A stretch of DNA of 64,000 nucleotides from Pseudomonadota bacterium (GTDB lineage Bacteria; Pseudomonadota; Gammaproteobacteria; Steroidobacterales; Steroidobacteraceae), in NCBI GenBank assembly GCA_021792555.1, contig JAJYUL010000008.1, forward strand, positions 1-64,000, read 5' to 3'. Below, piece by piece: positions 18,111 through 26,058 of this stretch. The notes beneath the pieces were generated by a model, which searched no databases, had not been told where the DNA came from, and saw only the letters and a list, made by a program, of their open reading frames with translations. Position 1 is the stretch's first letter, and each line of letters opens with the position of its first letter. The translations under genes and the position numbers were made by a program.

Positions 18111-18704
18111 ATGCGTAATGTCGTGTTCGATATCGGCTGGGTGTTCGTGCACCTGCACACCGGGCCGTTTCTGGATTTCCTGCGCCGGCACGAGGCCGAT
18201 GCCGAGGACCTCAACTCGGTGCTGACGCGCGTCGCTTTGCACGAGCACGAGTGCGGGCGGCTCAGCGGGCAGGAGCTGCTCGAGCGCTTCGCGGCGCTCG
18301 CGCGCCGGCCGATGGATCTGGCCGCGGCCCACGAGAGCTGGGTGGGCATGTTCGAGCTGCAGCCGGCCATGGTGCGGCTGGCCGAGGGGCTGAGCGAGCG
18401 CTACCGGGTGTATCTGCTCTCGAACATCGGGGATCTGCACTGGGCGCACCTGTCGCGCGAATACGGCCTGCACCGCATCGGCCACGGCGCGCTGCCGTCG
18501 TTTCTCGCCGGCGTGATGAAGCCCGAGGCGGGCATCTACGCGGAGGCCGAGCGGCGCTTCGCCCTCGAGCCGGCCGCCACGGTGTTCATCGACGACCGGC
18601 CCGAGAACGTGCGTGCCGCGCGCGGCCGTGGCTGGCAGGCGATCGAGCATACGGGCCACGCCGCCACGGTGAGCGCGCTGCGCGCGCTGGGGGTCGCATG
18701 CTGA
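18111..18704 (+). CDS. HAD-superfamily hydrolase (YihX/YigB-like)
   Basis: A 197-residue haloacid-dehalogenase phosphatase with motif I VFDIGWV, a cap of about 100 residues, motif II LLSNIGD, motif III Lys in MKPEAGIY and motif IV FIDDRPENV. As in YihX, a glycine stands at the place of the usual second Asp in motif I. YihX hydrolyses glucose-1-phosphate; the substrate here is not known. ATG at 18111 is chosen because the family starts just before motif I and GGGGAG lies upstream; GTG at 18108 and GTG at 18078 (overlapping the previous stop) are alternatives. Confidence 0.82.
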   Translation: MRNVVFDIGWVFVHLHTGPFLDFLRRHEADAEDLNSVLTRVALHEHECGRLSGQELLERFAALARRPMDLAAAHESWVGMFELQPAMVRLAEGLSERYRVYLLSNIGDLHWAHLSREYGLHRIGHGALPSFLAGVMKPEAGIYAEAERRFALEPAATVFIDDRPENVRAARGRGWQAIEHTGHAATVSALRALGVAC

Positions 18705-19156
18705 GCGGCGCTGCAACCGCCATCCACCGGCAGGTCGAGGCCGCGCGCGCCGGAGCCGATCCGCGCGTAATCGCCCGCCTCGCCTCCGGCTGGGCGGTGT
18801 TCGGCGAGCGGCAGTTCCTGCGCGGCTACGCGCTGCTGCTGCCCGACCCGGTGGTGCCCAGCCTCAATGCGCTCGATGCCGCCGCGCGCGCGCGCTTTCT
18901 GCTCGACCTGGCCCGCCTCGGTGATGCGGTGCTCGCGGCGACCGGCGCGCTGCGCATCAACTACGCCATTCTCGGCAACCTCGAGCCGGCGCTGCACGCG
19001 CACGTCATTCCCCGTTATGCCGAGGAGCCCGAGGGCTTGCGCACGGCGCACCCCTGGGCCTATGACTGGCAGGCGGGCGCGCCGTTCGATCCGCACTCGT
19101 ACGGTGATCTGGCGGCGCGGCTGCGCCGGGAGCTCGAGCGGCCCGAGTGCCCGTGA
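18698..19156 (+). CDS. HIT-superfamily protein, Ap4A-hydrolase-like
   Basis: A 152-residue protein whose LHAHVIPRY segment aligns with the histidine-triad motif of HIT hydrolases, with NYAILGNLEP before it. The nucleophilic and last histidines are present but the first triad position is Ala. Related small HIT proteins split nucleotide-phosphate anhydrides or phosphoramidates. It starts 7 bases inside the HAD gene and closes the overlapping Sua5-decarboxylase-HAD-HIT run. The function is inferred from family only. Confidence 0.7.
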   Translation: MLSGAATAIHRQVEAARAGADPRVIARLASGWAVFGERQFLRGYALLLPDPVVPSLNALDAAARARFLLDLARLGDAVLAATGALRINYAILGNLEPALHAHVIPRYAEEPEGLRTAHPWAYDWQAGAPFDPHSYGDLAARLRRELERPECP

Positions 19157-19162
19157 GGCGCG

Positions 19163-20011
19163 TTACTGCGGCGGCTTGACGATCAGCGCGCGGAACTGAC
19201 GCAGCTTCGCCTCGATGATGGCCGCGTTCTGCGGTCCCATGCGGATCAGAAGCTTCTGGCCGGCCGGCAGCGCTTCGAGCTTGGGGTTCTCGAACTGCCA
19301 GAACACTTTCGGCCGCACCAGGGTGACCGGCCCGTTCACCGCCGGCGTGGCGAGCAGAGTGTCGATGGCCTGCACCAGGCGGTCGTTGAAGTACTTGCCC
19401 GGATAGCCCAGGCTCTCGTAAGCCTGTTGGAACAGCGGGTACAGCCGGAAGTACAGCCTGGCCAGCGCCTGCACATTGAGACGGCTGACCACGGCGACGA
19501 ACGGCGCGTAGCGGGCGTAGTTGCGCTGGCTGAGCACGGTGATGCCGCCCTGCCGGTCGACCGCCGTCTCGCCCGGAGTCGGCCGGATGGGGCGCAGGTC
19601 GGCGGCGATCTTGGCGCGAGGCACATTATCCACGGTGACCACGACGCGCCGGATGATGTTCTTCGGCACCACGAAGCGCGCCACGGCGGGGTGTCCGATC
19701 AGCGTGTTCAACGCCGCGAGCACGGTCGCGTCGCTGCCGTTGAGTGGCGGCAGCGGCTTGGCGCTCGGGGCGGCGGCCTGCACCGGAACGGGATGCTGCA
19801 CCGCCGGGGCCTGGGGCGTGCTCGGCAGCGGGGTGGGCACGGGAGCCGCCGCCTGCGGGGCGGGCCGGACGATGCCGCTCGAGGGGGCTGGCTGCGGCGC
19901 GTGGAACCGGTAATAGACGCCGACGCCGATCAGCGCAGCCGCAACGATTCCGGCGGCCAGCCAGATGACTTTGTTGCGAAAGGACTCTTCCGGGTCAGTC
20001 TTGTTCCACAT
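19163..20011 (-). CDS. DUF3014 family membrane-anchored protein
   Basis: A 282-residue protein with a short cytoplasmic N-terminus, one membrane helix at about 14-34, a Pro/Ala/Gln-rich linker (about 38-90) and a globular C-terminal domain (about 92-280) that would lie in the periplasm. The domain matches the proteobacterial DUF3014 family as I recall it; no function is known to me. A GGGAG site lies 9 bases before the ATG. It is divergent from def and ends 7 bases from the convergent HIT gene. Confidence 0.75.
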   Translation of the reverse strand: MWNKTDPEESFRNKVIWLAAGIVAAALIGVGVYYRFHAPQPAPSSGIVRPAPQAAAPVPTPLPSTPQAPAVQHPVPVQAAAPSAKPLPPLNGSDATVLAALNTLIGHPAVARFVVPKNIIRRVVVTVDNVPRAKIAADLRPIRPTPGETAVDRQGGITVLSQRNYARYAPFVAVVSRLNVQALARLYFRLYPLFQQAYESLGYPGKYFNDRLVQAIDTLLATPAVNGPVTLVRPKVFWQFENPKLEALPAGQKLLIRMGPQNAAIIEAKLRQFRALIVKPPQ

Positions 20012-20037
20012 CTGCCGTCACTCCCGAGGACCGGAAA

Positions 20038-20064
20038 TATTGTACTGTACACCCATGACTGTAC
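20038..20064 (+). promoter_or_regulatory. def promoter region with repeated ACTGTAC
   Basis: TACTGT (20043-20048) lies 6 bases before the def ATG at 20055, and TATTGT (20038-20043) 11 bases before it; either could be a -10 box of a leaderless or nearly leaderless transcript. The heptamer ACTGTAC occurs twice, at 20044-20050 and 20058-20064, on both sides of the start codon. On the other strand TACAAT (20044-20039) could serve the divergent DUF3014 gene. Confidence 0.4.
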
Positions 20065-20585
20065 GACGGGTGTTGAAGATGGGCGAGCCGCTGCTCGAGC
20101 AGGTGGCCGCGCCCGTGGAGCGCTTCGATGCCGAGCTTCAAGCACTGGTGCGCGACATGGATGACACCATGCGCTCCCTGAACGGCGCCGGAATCGCCGC
20201 GCCGCAGATCGGCGTCAGCCTGCGGGTGGTGATCTTCGAGGTGGCCGACAACCCGCGCTATCCGCACGTCTCCCCCGTGCCCTACACCGTGCTGGTCAAT
20301 CCGCAGCTGACGCCGCTCGGCAGCGAGCAGGCCGAAGGCTGGGAGGGGTGTCTGTCGGTGCCGGGCCTGCGCGGGCTGGTGCCGCGCTACACGCGTCTGC
20401 GCTACCGCGGATCGGGTCTGCACGGGGAGCCGATCGACCGCACCGTGGAAGGCTTCCACGCGCGGGTCGTGCAGCACGAGGTGGATCATCTCGACGGGAT
20501 TCTCTACCCGCGGCGCATCCAGGACCTGCGCAACTTCGGCTTCGAGGATGTGCTCGGCGCGCGCATGACGCCGATGCCGGACTAG
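20055..20585 (+). CDS. def: Peptide deformylase
   Basis: It removes the formyl group from nascent N-formyl-methionine. All three metal-site motifs are intact in this 176-residue protein: GIAAPQIG (46-53), EGCLSVPG and HEVDHLDG, giving one Cys and two His ligands and the catalytic Glu. This is not next to fmt as is common, so it may be a second copy; the rest of the genome is needed to tell. No Shine-Dalgarno sequence precedes the ATG, and a -10-like box lies immediately upstream. Confidence 0.93.
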   Translation: MTVRRVLKMGEPLLEQVAAPVERFDAELQALVRDMDDTMRSLNGAGIAAPQIGVSLRVVIFEVADNPRYPHVSPVPYTVLVNPQLTPLGSEQAEGWEGCLSVPGLRGLVPRYTRLRYRGSGLHGEPIDRTVEGFHARVVQHEVDHLDGILYPRRIQDLRNFGFEDVLGARMTPMPD

Positions 20586-20601
20586 TCCGCCGGCGCCGCG
20601 C

Positions 20602-21324
20602 TCACGCGAGGGTGTGAAACACCCGCTGCACGTCCTCGTCCTGCTCCAGCTTGTCGATGAGCGCGAGCACTTCCTGCGCCTGCTCCTCGGGCAGCTCGGT
20701 CGGCACGGTGCAGATGTATTCGTGCTCGGCCGACAGCGGCGTGACGCCGCGCGCCTCGAGCGCCTCCTGCACCTTGCCGAAGTCCTCGAACGCGCAGCGG
20801 ATGACGAGCTGCGGCTCGCCGTTCTCCCCGGTGCTCTCGCCCATCTCCTCGAGCCCGTGATCGATCAGATACAGCTCCAGATCGTCCTGGTCGATGCCCG
20901 CCGGGGCCAGGCGGAACACGCCCATGTGCTTGAACAGAAAGCTGACGCTGCCGGAGGTCGCCAGGTTGCCCCCGCCCTTGGTGACGATGTTGCGCACCTG
21001 CGCCACGGTCCGCGTGGGATTGTCGGTGGCCGCCTCGATCAGCAGCGCCACGCCGTGCGGGGCGTAGGCCTCGTAGTGCACTTCCTGGTAGTGGGTGGCG
21101 TCGCGGCCGGTGGCCCGCTTGATGGCGGCCTCGACCTTGTCCTTGGGCATGTTCACCGCGCGCGCGTTCTGGATCACGCGCCGCAGGGCCGGATTGCTCG
21201 CCGGATCGGGTCCGCCGGACTTCACCGCCATGGTGATGTCCTTGGCGATGCGCGCGAACTGCTTGGCCATGCGGTTCCAGCGCGCAAACATAGTGTGCTT
21301 GCGGACTTCGAAGATGCGTCCCAT
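20602..21324 (-). CDS. yebC: YebC/PmpR family regulator/translation factor
   Basis: A 240-residue YebC-type protein: a basic N-terminus ([19 protein letters not shown]), the conserved [22 protein letters not shown] helix region and the [22 protein letters not shown] core. Known members act as DNA-binding regulators or help ribosomes through difficult peptides. The N-terminus lacks the usual MAGHSKW start, as in the shorter YeeN-like branch. In many genomes yebC precedes ruvC; here it follows a desaturase gene. Confidence 0.9.
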   Translation of the reverse strand: MGRIFEVRKHTMFARWNRMAKQFARIAKDITMAVKSGGPDPASNPALRRVIQNARAVNMPKDKVEAAIKRATGRDATHYQEVHYEAYAPHGVALLIEAATDNPTRTVAQVRNIVTKGGGNLATSGSVSFLFKHMGVFRLAPAGIDQDDLELYLIDHGLEEMGESTGENGEPQLVIRCAFEDFGKVQEALEARGVTPLSAEHEYICTVPTELPEEQAQEVLALIDKLEQDEDVQRVFHTLA

Positions 21325-21356
21325 GGAAGACTACCGGGCTTGAGCGGTCTGCAGGA

Positions 21357-22526
21357 TCAGGCGAGCTGCGCCTGGAGCATGCGCAGCCTGCGCCGCTGCA
21401 GACGCAGCCGCTGCTCGAGCTCCTTGAAGCGCAGCTGGAAGCTGGCGTGCTCCCAGTGCTCGACCACGGCGCGTTTCTTCTCGGTGAGCCACTGCTCCTT
21501 CACCTTGGCCCAGTCGGCGATGGCCGCGAGGAAACTCTCGTATTCGCGCGCGATGTGCTGGTGCAGCTCGCTGATGCGCGAGGGCGCGGCGGTCGGCGCC
21601 ACCTGGGCGAGGGCGCGCTGCGCGCGCGCGAACTGCATCGCGAGCAGCGCGCGCTGGATCTGAAACACCGGCGTGCGCTTGAGCTTGCGGGTCAGTCCCA
21701 CGAACTGCAGGCCGGCGATCAGCCACTTGGTCGGATCCCACTGCCACCAGCGCACGCCGTTGCGGTAGTCGTGCGCAAAGATGTGGTGGAAATTGTGGTA
21801 GCCCTCGCCGAAGGTGAACACCGCGAGCACGGGATTGTCCCGGGCGGTGTTCTCCTCGGTGTACGGGCGCGAGCCCCACATGTGCGCGAGCGAGTTGATG
21901 AAGAACGTGAAATGGTGGCTCAGCACCAAGCGCAGCACGCCGGCGAGCAGGAACGTGCCCCACACGTCGCCGACCAGCCAGCCGGCCGCGAGCGGCAGGC
22001 CGATGTTGGTGATGAGCACGAGCGCCACGTAGTGGCGGTGCTGGAAGGCGAGCATCCGGTCACGGCGCAGGTCGGGAATATTGCTGAAGTCCGGCTGGCC
22101 GCTCGGGTACTCGCGGATCATCCAGCCGATATGTGAGAACCAGAAGCCGCGCCGCGCCGAGTACGGGTCGAGCTCCTCGTCGTCGACGTTCAGGTGGTGG
22201 CGGCGATGCCCGCTGCACCACACCCACGCGCTGTTCTGCAGCGCCATGGTGCCGAACAGCAGGTAGATCAGGCGCAGGCTCCAGTGCGCCTCGTAGGTGC
22301 GGTGCGCCCAGAGCCGGTGGTAGCCGGCCGTGATCGACAGCTCGTTCGCGGCCAGAAATACCCCGAACAGCACCCAGGCGGCGGTGCTGTAACCGTGAGC
22401 GATGCCGTACCAGGGCACGAGCACGATCGCGGCCAGAAAAGTCAATGAAAACAATATGATATTGGTCCAGATCGGCGGTGCTGACGATGCGGTGGACGGC
22501 TTGATCGGGGCGGATGAGTTCGACAT
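21357..22526 (-). CDS. Membrane fatty-acid (delta-9 acyl) desaturase
   Basis: An integral membrane di-iron desaturase of 389 residues. The three histidine boxes of the acyl-CoA/acyl-lipid family are present: HRLWAHR, HRRHH and HNFHH, spread among four predicted membrane helices. A Gln/Arg/Leu-rich helical tail (about 300-389) extends past the catalytic domain. It should introduce a double bond into membrane acyl chains using oxygen. ATG at 22526 is the first within the usual family length; an in-frame ATG at 22571 would add 15 residues and has a weak GGAA upstream. Confidence 0.88.
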   Translation of the reverse strand: MSNSSAPIKPSTASSAPPIWTNIILFSLTFLAAIVLVPWYGIAHGYSTAAWVLFGVFLAANELSITAGYHRLWAHRTYEAHWSLRLIYLLFGTMALQNSAWVWCSGHRRHHLNVDDEELDPYSARRGFWFSHIGWMIREYPSGQPDFSNIPDLRRDRMLAFQHRHYVALVLITNIGLPLAAGWLVGDVWGTFLLAGVLRLVLSHHFTFFINSLAHMWGSRPYTEENTARDNPVLAVFTFGEGYHNFHHIFAHDYRNGVRWWQWDPTKWLIAGLQFVGLTRKLKRTPVFQIQRALLAMQFARAQRALAQVAPTAAPSRISELHQHIAREYESFLAAIADWAKVKEQWLTEKKRAVVEHWEHASFQLRFKELEQRLRLQRRRLRMLQAQLA

Positions 22527-22643
22527 GGGCACTGCGCGCTCGGGGGCGATGAATAGAGACTCACATACCATATCACGTTCCGCCGGCTGCGGGCGTGCGT
22601 GCGATCACCCCGCGGCGCAGCGCCGCGGGGCGGCCCCGGCCGG

Positions 22644-23753
22644 CTAGAACGAGTACACGCCCTGGAGCGCGAGCTCGCTCTGGTGGCCGCTGTACTGGGT
22701 GAGCGTGCGGCCGGTGCGCGCATCGACGTGCGCGTAGTAGAAGGTCGGCCGGTTCGAGGTGTCGTAGCGCCCCTCGATGCGCAGCTCGAAGTCGGAAGTC
22801 GGATCGTAGCCGAAGGTCACGGTGCCCTCCTTGAGATTCTGGGCGGTGCCGGATATGAACCCGTTGCGATCGTCGAGCGACTCGGCGCGCAGCGAGACGC
22901 GCCAGCGGCTGCTCAGCCGGTAGTTGACGTAGGCGGCCACGCCGCTCCACTCCCCGCCGGCGGTCACGGCGCTCGCGTCCTGGCGGCCCCAGTCGTAGCT
23001 GGCCACGAACTGCAGCGCCGCGGTGGCGTTGTAGGTGACGACGGTGTCGATGAGTGTGCGCCGGGCGAGGTCGATCGGATCGTTGCCGATGTAGCTCTGC
23101 GCGGTGAGCGAGAGGCTCGAGGTGGGATTCAGGGCGATGCCGAGCTCCACGGTCTTCGACCCGGAGGTGACGTTCGTGTAGTTCCAGCCGTTGTTGAGGC
23201 CGACGATCACGCTGAGCGCGCTGCTGAATGCGTAGGTGGCCCGCACGCCGGTGTGCGTCATCGGCTCGGCATAAAAGAGCAGCGAGCGCGAGAAGTTCGT
23301 ATCGCCCGTGGGTGCGATGACCTCGGCGCCGGCGAGGGTGGTGAACTTCCCGGCCTGCAGCGTGAGCCCCCCGTCGACGTACTGCAGGTAGCCCTGCAGC
23401 ACGTCGAAGGCGTTGTTGCTCGAGGCCGAGGCGCTCTCGGCGGCGTTGACGATCTTGGCGTCGCTGCCGGCGATCATGTCCACCACCGCGCCGAAGCCCT
23501 GCTTGGGCTGGTAGCCGACCGTCAGTCCGGCCTGATCGAGCTGGAACGCATCGTGCGCCGTGTCGAACTGATGGAAGGTGTTGCCTCCCGAGGAAGTGTA
23601 GTACGAGGCGGCGATATAGCCCGATGTCGTGATGCCGGAGCTGGCCAGCAGCTCGGCGAGCGTCTTGACCGGTGAATCGGCCGCGTGCGCGAGTGCGGGG
23701 CCGAGGGCGGCGAGCGTCGCGAGGACGGGCAATGTCGGGACGAGTCTGCGCAT
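22644..23753 (-). CDS. Outer-membrane beta-barrel porin-like protein
   Basis: A 369-residue exported protein: a signal peptide of about 23 residues ending ALAHA, then repeated amphipathic strands ending in the aromatic Tyr-Ser-Phe C-terminus needed for BAM recognition. Features such as GYIAASYY at the start and RYDTSNRPTFY near the end fit the BBP2/DUF1597-like porins. The substrate is unknown. ATG at 23753 has GAAAGG about 7 bases upstream. A good sigma-54 promoter match lies at 23800-23816. Confidence 0.82.
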   Translation of the reverse strand: MRRLVPTLPVLATLAALGPALAHAADSPVKTLAELLASSGITTSGYIAASYYTSSGGNTFHQFDTAHDAFQLDQAGLTVGYQPKQGFGAVVDMIAGSDAKIVNAAESASASSNNAFDVLQGYLQYVDGGLTLQAGKFTTLAGAEVIAPTGDTNFSRSLLFYAEPMTHTGVRATYAFSSALSVIVGLNNGWNYTNVTSGSKTVELGIALNPTSSLSLTAQSYIGNDPIDLARRTLIDTVVTYNATAALQFVASYDWGRQDASAVTAGGEWSGVAAYVNYRLSSRWRVSLRAESLDDRNGFISGTAQNLKEGTVTFGYDPTSDFELRIEGRYDTSNRPTFYYAHVDARTGRTLTQYSGHQSELALQGVYSF

Positions 23754-23799
23754 GCTGAACCTTTCGTGACCGCTGTCGGATGTCGGACACGGAGTGCCA

Positions 23800-23816
23800 A
23801 GCACGCGCCGTGCCAG
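23800..23816 (-). promoter_or_regulatory. Putative sigma-54 (RpoN) promoter of the porin gene
   Basis: On the minus strand CTGGCACGGCGCGTGCT matches the RpoN consensus YTGGCACGRNNNTTGCW at all but one fixed position, with TGGCAC (23815-23810), 5 bases, then GTGC (23804-23801). The predicted start is near 23789, 36 bases before the porin ATG. No enhancer-binding protein gene is in the window. Confidence 0.45.
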
Positions 23817-23971
23817 CGCTGGCGCGGCAGGATTGGCCTGCAAATGAAGCCCTTGCGCGCCGCCTGAGCGCGGGCGGCGCACCGCGCTGGTGCGCGGCGG
23901 GGTTCATCGTGGTGCGTTGCCGGGCCGCAGCAGCGCAACGTTATGCGAGCCGCGGTCAGCAGCGGGTGAGG

Positions 23972-23994
23972 AAAACGGCCGCGCTTAGCGCGGC
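23972..23994 (-). terminator. Putative intrinsic terminator overlapping the motB stop codon
   Basis: On the minus strand GCCGCGC (23994-23988) and GCGCGGC (23984-23978) form a 7-bp stem; the 3-base loop is the TAA stop codon of motB itself, and CGTTTT follows. The run of four T is short, so the efficiency is uncertain. Confidence 0.5.
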
Positions 23995-24992
23995 GGGGTG
24001 TGGCCGGCGGGCGCCGCCGGCCCGGTGGGGCTCTGCGGCCCCGGAGGGTTCGAGGAGCCGGTATCGGCGCGCAGGGCGGCCTGCGCCTCGCGCCGGGTCA
24101 TGACGATGATGCTGATGCGGCGGTTGATGGGGTCGTAGGGGTTCGCCTTGTCGAACAACACCGTCGAGGCGAGGCCCACCACGCGGGCGACCTTGCCGCG
24201 CGCGAGGCCGCCCTCGACGAGCGCGCGGCGCGCGGCGTTGGCGCGATCGGCCGACAGCTCCCAGTTGGTGTAGCGGGCCTTGCGCGGGTACTGATGCGCG
24301 TCCGTGTGGCCGATGATGGCGATCTGGTTGGGCACGGTGTTCAGATACGGTGCGAGCGTCTTGAGGATGCGCAGCGTGTAGCTGCGCAGCTTCGCGCTGC
24401 CCAGATCGAACATCGGCCGGTTCTTCGCGTCGACGATCTGGATGCGCACGCCCCGGGGGGTGATGTCGATGAGCAGCTGGTTCTTGAATGGCTTGAGCGC
24501 CTGGCTCCTGTTGACCGCCTTGCGCAGCTGCGCCATGAGCGACTGCAGGCGCTTGTGGTCGGCGCCCTGAACCTGCTTTCTCGCCTGCGCGAGGCTCGTG
24601 CGGCGCTGCGGCTCGGCGAAGCTGTTGCTGCCGGGCCCCTTCTCGGGCGCCTCGACGTCGATCACCTGGTGCGGGGTCGAGCTCAGCCCGTTCAGGCCGC
24701 CGCCGAGGTTGATCGGGCTGGTGCTCGCCCCGCCCGGCCCCATCGGGCCGGGGGCCGCGCGGGTGCTGTGCCCGGACTGCATGCTCGGGTTCTTGAAGTA
24801 GTTGAAGATCGCCGCCCGCTCGGCCTTGTTGACCGCGGTGACGATCCACATGACCAGGAAGAACGCCATCATGGCGGTGACGAAATCGGCGTAGGCGACC
24901 TTCCACACCCCGCCGTGATGCTCGGCCGCGCGGCGCTTGTTGCGCTTGATGACGATGGGCGCCTTGTCGTCTTTGTTGGCGTTGGCGGCCAT
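23985..24992 (-). CDS. motB: Flagellar motor stator protein MotB
   Basis: The peptidoglycan-anchoring stator subunit, 335 residues. The single membrane helix near 30-52 carries the proton-channel aspartate Asp36 in VAYADFVTAMMAFF. The periplasmic OmpA-like domain (about 160-305) has IIGHTDAHQYP and NRRISIIV. A Pro-rich tail follows. Its start overlaps the motA stop (TGATG), so the pair is coupled. The protein should couple proton flow to flagellar rotation; no other flagellar gene is in the window. Confidence 0.93.
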   Translation of the reverse strand: MAANANKDDKAPIVIKRNKRRAAEHHGGVWKVAYADFVTAMMAFFLVMWIVTAVNKAERAAIFNYFKNPSMQSGHSTRAAPGPMGPGGASTSPINLGGGLNGLSSTPHQVIDVEAPEKGPGSNSFAEPQRRTSLAQARKQVQGADHKRLQSLMAQLRKAVNRSQALKPFKNQLLIDITPRGVRIQIVDAKNRPMFDLGSAKLRSYTLRILKTLAPYLNTVPNQIAIIGHTDAHQYPRKARYTNWELSADRANAARRALVEGGLARGKVARVVGLASTVLFDKANPYDPINRRISIIVMTRREAQAALRADTGSSNPPGPQSPTGPAAPAGHTPPR

Positions 24993-25861
24993 CAGGCGCT
25001 GGCTCTGGCTTTACCTTTCAGCTGGGCCTCGAGGTCGGCGAACGTCGGGCGCACGTCGCTGAAGAGCAGTTTGCGCGAGAACTCGATGGCGACCGCCGGG
25101 ACGTAGCCGCGCACGCTGGCGACGAGGGCCATCTTGACCAGCTCGAAGGCCTTGGCCTCGTCGTTGGCCGCGTGCGCCATGGCTGCCGCGAGCGGACCGG
25201 CGAAGCCATACGAGATCAGAATGCCGAGGAAGGTGCCGACCAGCGCGGAGGCGACGCGTGCACCGATGCTCGCGGTGTCGGCGCCCGCGATCGAGGCCAT
25301 GGTGTTCACGATGCCGAGCACGGCGGCCACGATGCCGAATCCCGGCAGCGAATCGGCCATGCGCTGCACCGCGTGGGAGGGCTCGTGGATCTCCTGGTGG
25401 AAGGTCTCGAGCTCCTGATCGAGCAGGCTCTCGAACTCGTGCGGGTCGAGATTGCCGCCGACCATCAGGCGCAGACAGTCGGTGATGAACTGGCGCAGAT
25501 GATGGTCCTGGGCGATGCGCGGGTATTTCTTGAACAGCGCGCCGCCGTCCGGGGCGTCGATGTCCGACTCGATCGCCATCAGGCCTTCCTTGCGGATCTT
25601 CACCAGGATGTCGTAGAGCAGCTTCAGCAGCGAGACGTAATCGTCGTGCTCGTAGCGCTCCTGGCGGATGAGCGCGACGATGTCCGCGAAGGTGGCCTTG
25701 ACGATCTTGATCGGGTTGCTGGTGAGGAAGGCGCCGAAGGCGGCTCCGACGATGATGAGGAATTCCGCCGGATGCCACAGCGCGAGGAGCTTGCCGCCCT
25801 CGATCATGAAGCCCACAGCCACGCAGGCGAGGACGACGACGCTTCCGATGATCTGAATCAC
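24992..25861 (-). CDS. motA: Flagellar motor stator protein MotA
   Basis: A 289-residue MotA with four predicted membrane helices (about 2-22, 33-52, 172-192 and 202-222). The cytoplasmic loop includes RYEHDDYVSLLKLLYDI, and the conserved prolines lie in DSLPGFGIVAAVLGIV and the fourth-helix region. The start is GTG at 25861 with GCAGG just upstream. A sigma-28-like promoter lies about 90 bases upstream. It forms an operon with motB. Confidence 0.94.
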   Translation of the reverse strand: MIQIIGSVVVLACVAVGFMIEGGKLLALWHPAEFLIIVGAAFGAFLTSNPIKIVKATFADIVALIRQERYEHDDYVSLLKLLYDILVKIRKEGLMAIESDIDAPDGGALFKKYPRIAQDHHLRQFITDCLRLMVGGNLDPHEFESLLDQELETFHQEIHEPSHAVQRMADSLPGFGIVAAVLGIVNTMASIAGADTASIGARVASALVGTFLGILISYGFAGPLAAAMAHAANDEAKAFELVKMALVASVRGYVPAVAIEFSRKLLFSDVRPTFADLEAQLKGKARASA

Positions 25862-25951
25862 GACCTGCGTAAGCCTGTACTAAGGGTGCCGAGCGGGGTC
25901 CCTGGCGCCGGTGCGCGCGAGCCGGTCCGCTGTGCAGCGATACTGTTGCGA

Positions 25952-25978
25952 GTATCGGCGGCGGCAGGCCGATCTTGA
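25952..25978 (-). promoter_or_regulatory. Putative sigma-28 (FliA) promoter of motAB
   Basis: On the minus strand TCAAGATC (25978-25971), 11 bases, then GCCGATAC (25959-25952) matches the FliA consensus TAAAGTTT-N11-GCCGATAA at 5 of 8 and 7 of 8 positions with exact spacing. The start point would be near 25945, about 84 bases before the motA GTG. Confidence 0.55.
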
Positions 25979-26058
25979 AGAACCGGGGGCCGGAACTGTG
26001 ACGCTGACCGTGTAAACTGGCCCCTGCGCCGCCCGAGGCTTGCGGCGAGGAGACCCCC

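Noticed and set aside
18111-18704. HAD protein as inactive because motif I lacks the second Asp (DIGWV)
   Set aside because: The YihX-type subfamily normally has Gly at that place and is active.
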